Shown: in pieces, positions 60,103 through 64,000 of the stretch
How the letters are laid out: every line of letters starts with the position of its first letter
Position numbering within the stretch: position 1 is the stretch's first letter
Program-made: the position numbers and the translations under genes
The notes under the pieces: generated by a model
The model's input: only the letters and a program-made list of their open reading frames with translations
Told to the model about the DNA's origin: nothing
Databases searched by the model: none
DNA from: Floccularia luteovirens
Taxonomy: Eukaryota; Basidiomycota; Agaricomycetes; Agaricales; Squamanitaceae
NCBI GenBank assembly: GCA_009739215.1
Contig: VSJF01000002.1
Coordinates: 1,178,001 to 1,242,000, forward strand
Length of the DNA: 64,000 nucleotides
Direction of reading: 5' to 3'

Positions 60103-61495
60103 ATGCTTTCCAACTGTAGAGCTCTGCTACTCTTGTTACCCCTCCTTGCAGGAGTGGTAGCACACAAGGAGCCGAAGGGTGCTGAAGAAATTGAAGTACA
60201 ACGATCTTTGCAGGCAGCCGCATTTCACGTATGTCATCACGCGACGCAGCCAATTAAATAGATGAGACTAACTAATTCGTTTAACAGTGCGCACCTGCAG
60301 TTGAGCAGTTTACTGCTTCTCGGAAACGTGCTTGGGCACAGAAAGTGCTGGCAGGTCGTCCTGAGCTACCTGGATATGATAGCCTCTTCTCTTCAGGAAC
60401 TTATGATGACTTGCCGGGACCCAGTACAGACCAAACTCTTATGGAGTGCGCGCCCGTTTCAGAAACGCACATTCAAAATAACACATGCGTACTGGCCCCC
60501 GAAGTAACGGAAGGACCATATTATCACACCGAAGGACATCCAATCAGACAGAATATTGCGGAGTGGCAGGATGGTCTGCTACTGGTAAGTGATGAAGTGA
60601 AAACGGCGCGACTTAATCTTAGCTTTTATGCATATCAGCTACTGGATATTGGTGTGATAGATGTGGAGACATGCATGCCCTTGCCAAATGTTCTTGTAGA
60701 CATATGGCAGGCAAATGCCACTGGGAGTTATGCCGGTTCGCTATTCTCTGGTCTACCAGAATGTCATGATGCCATAATATAGTTATTCTTCGCTAGGTCA
60801 TCCGGTCCCACATCCTCATTTGGTGGGAGAGAAACCTCAAGTGGGAGGGAAGCGGGCTGGGTTGCTTACCGCCTTTCCACGCACTGGTTTTGAAGAAACC
60901 TGGCTGAGAGGTGCAATGCCAACAGATAAAAATGGTATCACCCAGTTTACGAGTATGTATTATCATATTCAACATTAGATCATCACTCATTAATTTCGAA
61001 TAGCGATATTCCCTGGCTACTACACGGGAAGGGCTACTCATGTTCATACGAAAGTGTTCACTGAATGGACCCCACTCCCTAATGGTACTTTCAAGGCAGG
61101 AAAGCTTGCTCACACGGGACAATTCTTCTTTGATGACGAAATCAATCTGGTCATTGACAAAGTATGTTTCACGATAGTAGAGGCGAACCCACGAAAGACT
61201 CAAATTTTCACCTAGATGCACCCTTATATCTTGAACCCAATAGCAAACACTCACGGACGAACACGGAACTGGCGTGATTCTCTTAATATTTTCGAGGATT
61301 CACATGGCCCTGAGGGTAAATACAATCCTATCTTCAAGTTACATATGTTGGGATCCGTGATCAGTCAGGGACTTGTTGGGTACATTACTATGGTGCGTGA
61401 GATAAGTACGCTGTCTTGCCTTTGACTGACGGTTGCGCTTTTTGTCATAGGGAATTAACGCGAGCGCATCTTATGATAACTTCCTGAAGCCTTGA
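60103..61495 (+). CDS. Secreted intradiol ring-cleavage dioxygenase
   Basis: Fe(III) dioxygenase that opens catechol-type rings between the hydroxyls; extracellular fungal forms act on lignin-derived aromatics. Seven exons (60103-60228, 60288-60584, 60639-60735, 60797-60952, 61004-61161, 61216-61392, 61451-61495) give 351 residues. A signal peptide (LLLLLPLLAGVVA) starts the protein. The four iron ligands are visible: Tyr in TEGPYYHTEG, Tyr in IFPGYYTGR, and two His in ATHVHTKVF. The substrate strand VLVDIWQANATG and the HPVPHPHLVG loop also match. The secreted fungal subgroup has this N-terminal extension. No substrate can be named. A long palindrome lies in its promoter. Confidence 0.93.
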
Positions 61496-61772
61496 GACTT
61501 TTAGGAATAGCTGTCTTGTTAAATACTTACCAGTACATGTAACCCAGCAAACCCTGAAAAGAGCTGGTTGACGTATCCGTTTAAAAGCGAGGATATACTC
61601 AACGTATCAATGTCACATTGTTAAGATTATAATGTTCTTGAATATATCTCAGAATTCCATTTGATCTCCAAAATACTGTCCCCCTCCGCATTACTTCCCT
61701 TGACTCTTTGGGGCATTAATATCATACATATGCATAATATTAAAATATATATTGTACCCTGTACCGCAAACC

Positions 61773-64000
61773 CTACAACTCGTCACCAAAACCCATAAGA
61801 GTTGCCTCCATTTCTGCTTCATCAATTACAGTGGATTCATCGATATCAGCTTGGAAAGCAGCCCACACGCTTTCTCCCTCAGGACCATCCACGACCATGT
61901 CCAACAACTCTTTGGATATTTCTTATGCTCATGTCAGCACCTATGATGTGTCAAAATACACGTAAGACCTGCCTGTAAGAAGATCGAGCTCTGCGCGAGG
62001 TTGCTTTTCCAGCCATCTTGGGGGATCGGCATAACTGAGTCTCCCTAGGGTCACGATGAACATATGATTCAGGCCATTGAATGGTCGGCGCGGCGCATGG
62101 TGAAGAGCTTGTCCTAAATTTAAGGCAGGCTCCAAACCTGAAACTAGGTAGTGAAGTACAAACAATGCATGGTTCAGCGTTCGAACGATCCTATTAATTC
62201 AAGTGTGTAGATATCACGAAATGTACGAGATATCAAACTACTTACGACGATGCTGATTCCACCGAAATCATTGAGAGTTCATCATCTTCCCACAAAGGGG
62301 AGGTAACTTGGGTTAGGAACAGGACAAGCGACGGCACTACGACATGAGATGTCACTAATATTGAGTGGGATTCTGAGTCCCACATTGACAGGAGAGCAAA
62401 AAACATGAGAATGTACACCTTGATAGTTTGAAACTAGAAACCATAAGTTAAAAATAATAGTAAGCCAATGAAAGCATGTTTTAAACCTCGATGCCAATAC
62501 GAGTTTCATCCACGAGAAGCGAGCACATCCTTTCGATATACGGCAATGTGGCAATATCTTTCGCATTTTCCTTCTCTACATCCGATCTGGAGGGGCGTAG
62601 GAGGATACGATGAAGGTGCCGATCTACAGTCCTGTAAATTAGGTATACATAGATATAGGAACAACTGACATACGAGTAGCCAATAAAACGAGCAATCGAC
62701 AGGTTCGTAACAAAACCCAGGAGGGTTGAGACTCGTGTAAAAGGGTCAAAATACTTTCTCTTTTTGATGCTATTATAGCGATTCTATGAAGAAATTTGAA
62801 TGAAAGTTCGAGAATAGGTGATTTACTAACTGCTTGAGTGATACATCAGAGACGTTGAAGCATAAGGACTCGAGGAACAAAAGAGTTTTGTCAATTAGGA
62901 GATCATTATCCTGGAATTGCTTCGGCGGAGCGAAGTGCTCTCGAATTGCATTGCATATAACATTCATCAAATGTGTACCGTTTCCGGTGTCTCCAGCCCT
63001 GTCAGCAAGCAGGGAGATACTGAACTTGGGCAGTGAATAAGATAATGTTGTTAACAGGTCCAGTAAGGAAGCCAAGACCATAAACTATTGGTAGATTAGT
63101 TGAATAGTTTCGTACATGACAGCCCGACATACGTGTTTTGTGACTGCGAAACAAGATATTACCACAATCAATGCACCAGAAATATCATTTTGCAAACCCT
63201 CGTAGTCGGGACTTTTCACAGAGTTTGCGATTGCCTCGAATATTGTGAGACATGCTGCAGAATGATTTGCTGCAATTGAAGGATCCAAAGACGGTTCGTC
63301 GTATATTTTCGGCAGGAGGTGCACTGTAGGGTGCTCGTTCTGCGCAAGGCTGTGTGTCAATAAAATGCGAGAAAGCTACAGATTATCGTTGTCACTGTTG
63401 AGGTAAATTATGTTAGGATAGAAGTTTACCTCAGCCTTGGGATCGATATGTTTCACAGTGTCAAAGTCTTCTATCTCCAACTCATCAACATCTTCCATTA
63501 TAATATCGTCGGAATCGAGATTCATTTTCTGCAGGTGAAGACCGTGGCATAGGTGAACTGCCAGGAATATTAGGCAGGCTAGGTTGACTAATAGGGTGTT
63601 GTTGTACTATCATCGAATTAGGGTCATGATCTGATACATTACTTTCGATTAATCTTTCTTTTCCTTTCTTGGTCAGCACTTGACTAGAAGGAAGTACACG
63701 AGGTGTATCGATGAACGCATTTTGAAACCCGGGAAGCATCGCTGAGGTCTTGGGCTTTCCTGGAGATCTGTGCACGTGTGTTTTTGGTGGGTCTTTATGT
63801 TTTATACTCTGGATAACGGGTGATCGAAGGGGTATCCCTCCGGGTTGAGCTGAGGTGGTGGAATGGTTCCACCCAGACATTTGTGAAGAATTCATGATTG
63901 GGGTAGACGGTACCTCTTTCCAAGGTTTTTTATGCCCACGAACAGATGGAGGAGGTTTCCTAATTGTAGACTCTAGTTCTTGTTGCTGTGACCCCTGTGA
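61773..64000 (-). CDS. 3' part of a large unrecognised gene, possibly ATRIP/Rad26-like
   Basis: The frame is open at the right edge, so the 5' end lies outside. Reading inward: a Gln-rich start, a Pro/Ser-rich basic segment (KPPPSVRGHKKPW), a PGFQNAFIDTP motif, an acidic block (IIMEDVDELEIEDFD), and then helical repeat-like exons over 61,800-63,360 (for example LASLLDLLTTLSYSLPKFSIS and TLGRLSYADPPRWL). The protein ends LLDMVVDGPEGESVWAAF, an acidic tail and FGDEL, stop at 61773-61775. A Gln-rich/coiled-coil start followed by helical repeats is compatible with the checkpoint protein ATRIP (Rad26/Lcd1), and the GFQNAF motif recalls it, but I cannot prove this. Exact splice sites of the small middle exons are uncertain. 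Confidence 0.6.

Overview
The window is nuclear DNA of a filamentous basidiomycete, most likely a mushroom-forming Agaricomycete. Genes sit a few hundred bases apart and are cut by many 45-60 nt GT-AG introns. Several proteins are typical of that group: a DUF4045/gelsolin actin-binding protein, Set9, a Mid2-like wall sensor, a secreted intradiol dioxygenase and GPI-type surface proteins. I built the gene models by hand from reading frame, splice sites and family knowledge. No transcript or database evidence was available. I see no transposon, rRNA, CRISPR array or convincing tRNA.

Left third (1-24,860): a partial unrecognised gene; RPS5 (uS7); a GPI-type secreted protein; a villin-like protein; a GH17 glucanase; NSE4 of the SMC5/6 complex divergent from a 31-exon HLTF/Rad5-like translocase; a GNAT acetyltransferase; ARPC4 divergent from a nucleolar FKBP; and an SDR oxidoreductase.

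Middle (24,861-44,800): a P5B ATPase (Ypk9/ATP13A2 type); a Mid2-like sensor; a metallo-beta-lactamase-fold enzyme; a nucleotidyltransferase-fold protein; the SNARE Bos1; RRP17/NOL12 divergent from a FAM72-like gene; and a five-unit polyubiquitin gene. A 1.9 kb gene-free stretch before polyubiquitin holds a possible structured RNA.

Right third (44,800-64,000): the histone H4K20 methyltransferase Set9; CCT6; an unrecognised low-complexity protein; an amidohydrolase-like protein lacking metal ligands; a coiled-coil protein with a perfect deca-GX3 motif; a secreted class 3 lipase; a secreted intradiol dioxygenase; and the 3' part of a large unrecognised gene that leaves the window.

Most genes are unrelated housekeeping functions, as is usual in fungi. 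The main shared themes are genome maintenance (NSE4 with the HLTF-like gene, Set9, polyubiquitin), actin (villin-like, ARPC4) and extracellular or wall functions (GH17, lipase, dioxygenase, GPI protein, Mid2-like). At least three otherwise intact genes carry one surplus base, mostly at short homopolymers. This looks more like sequence error than gene decay.
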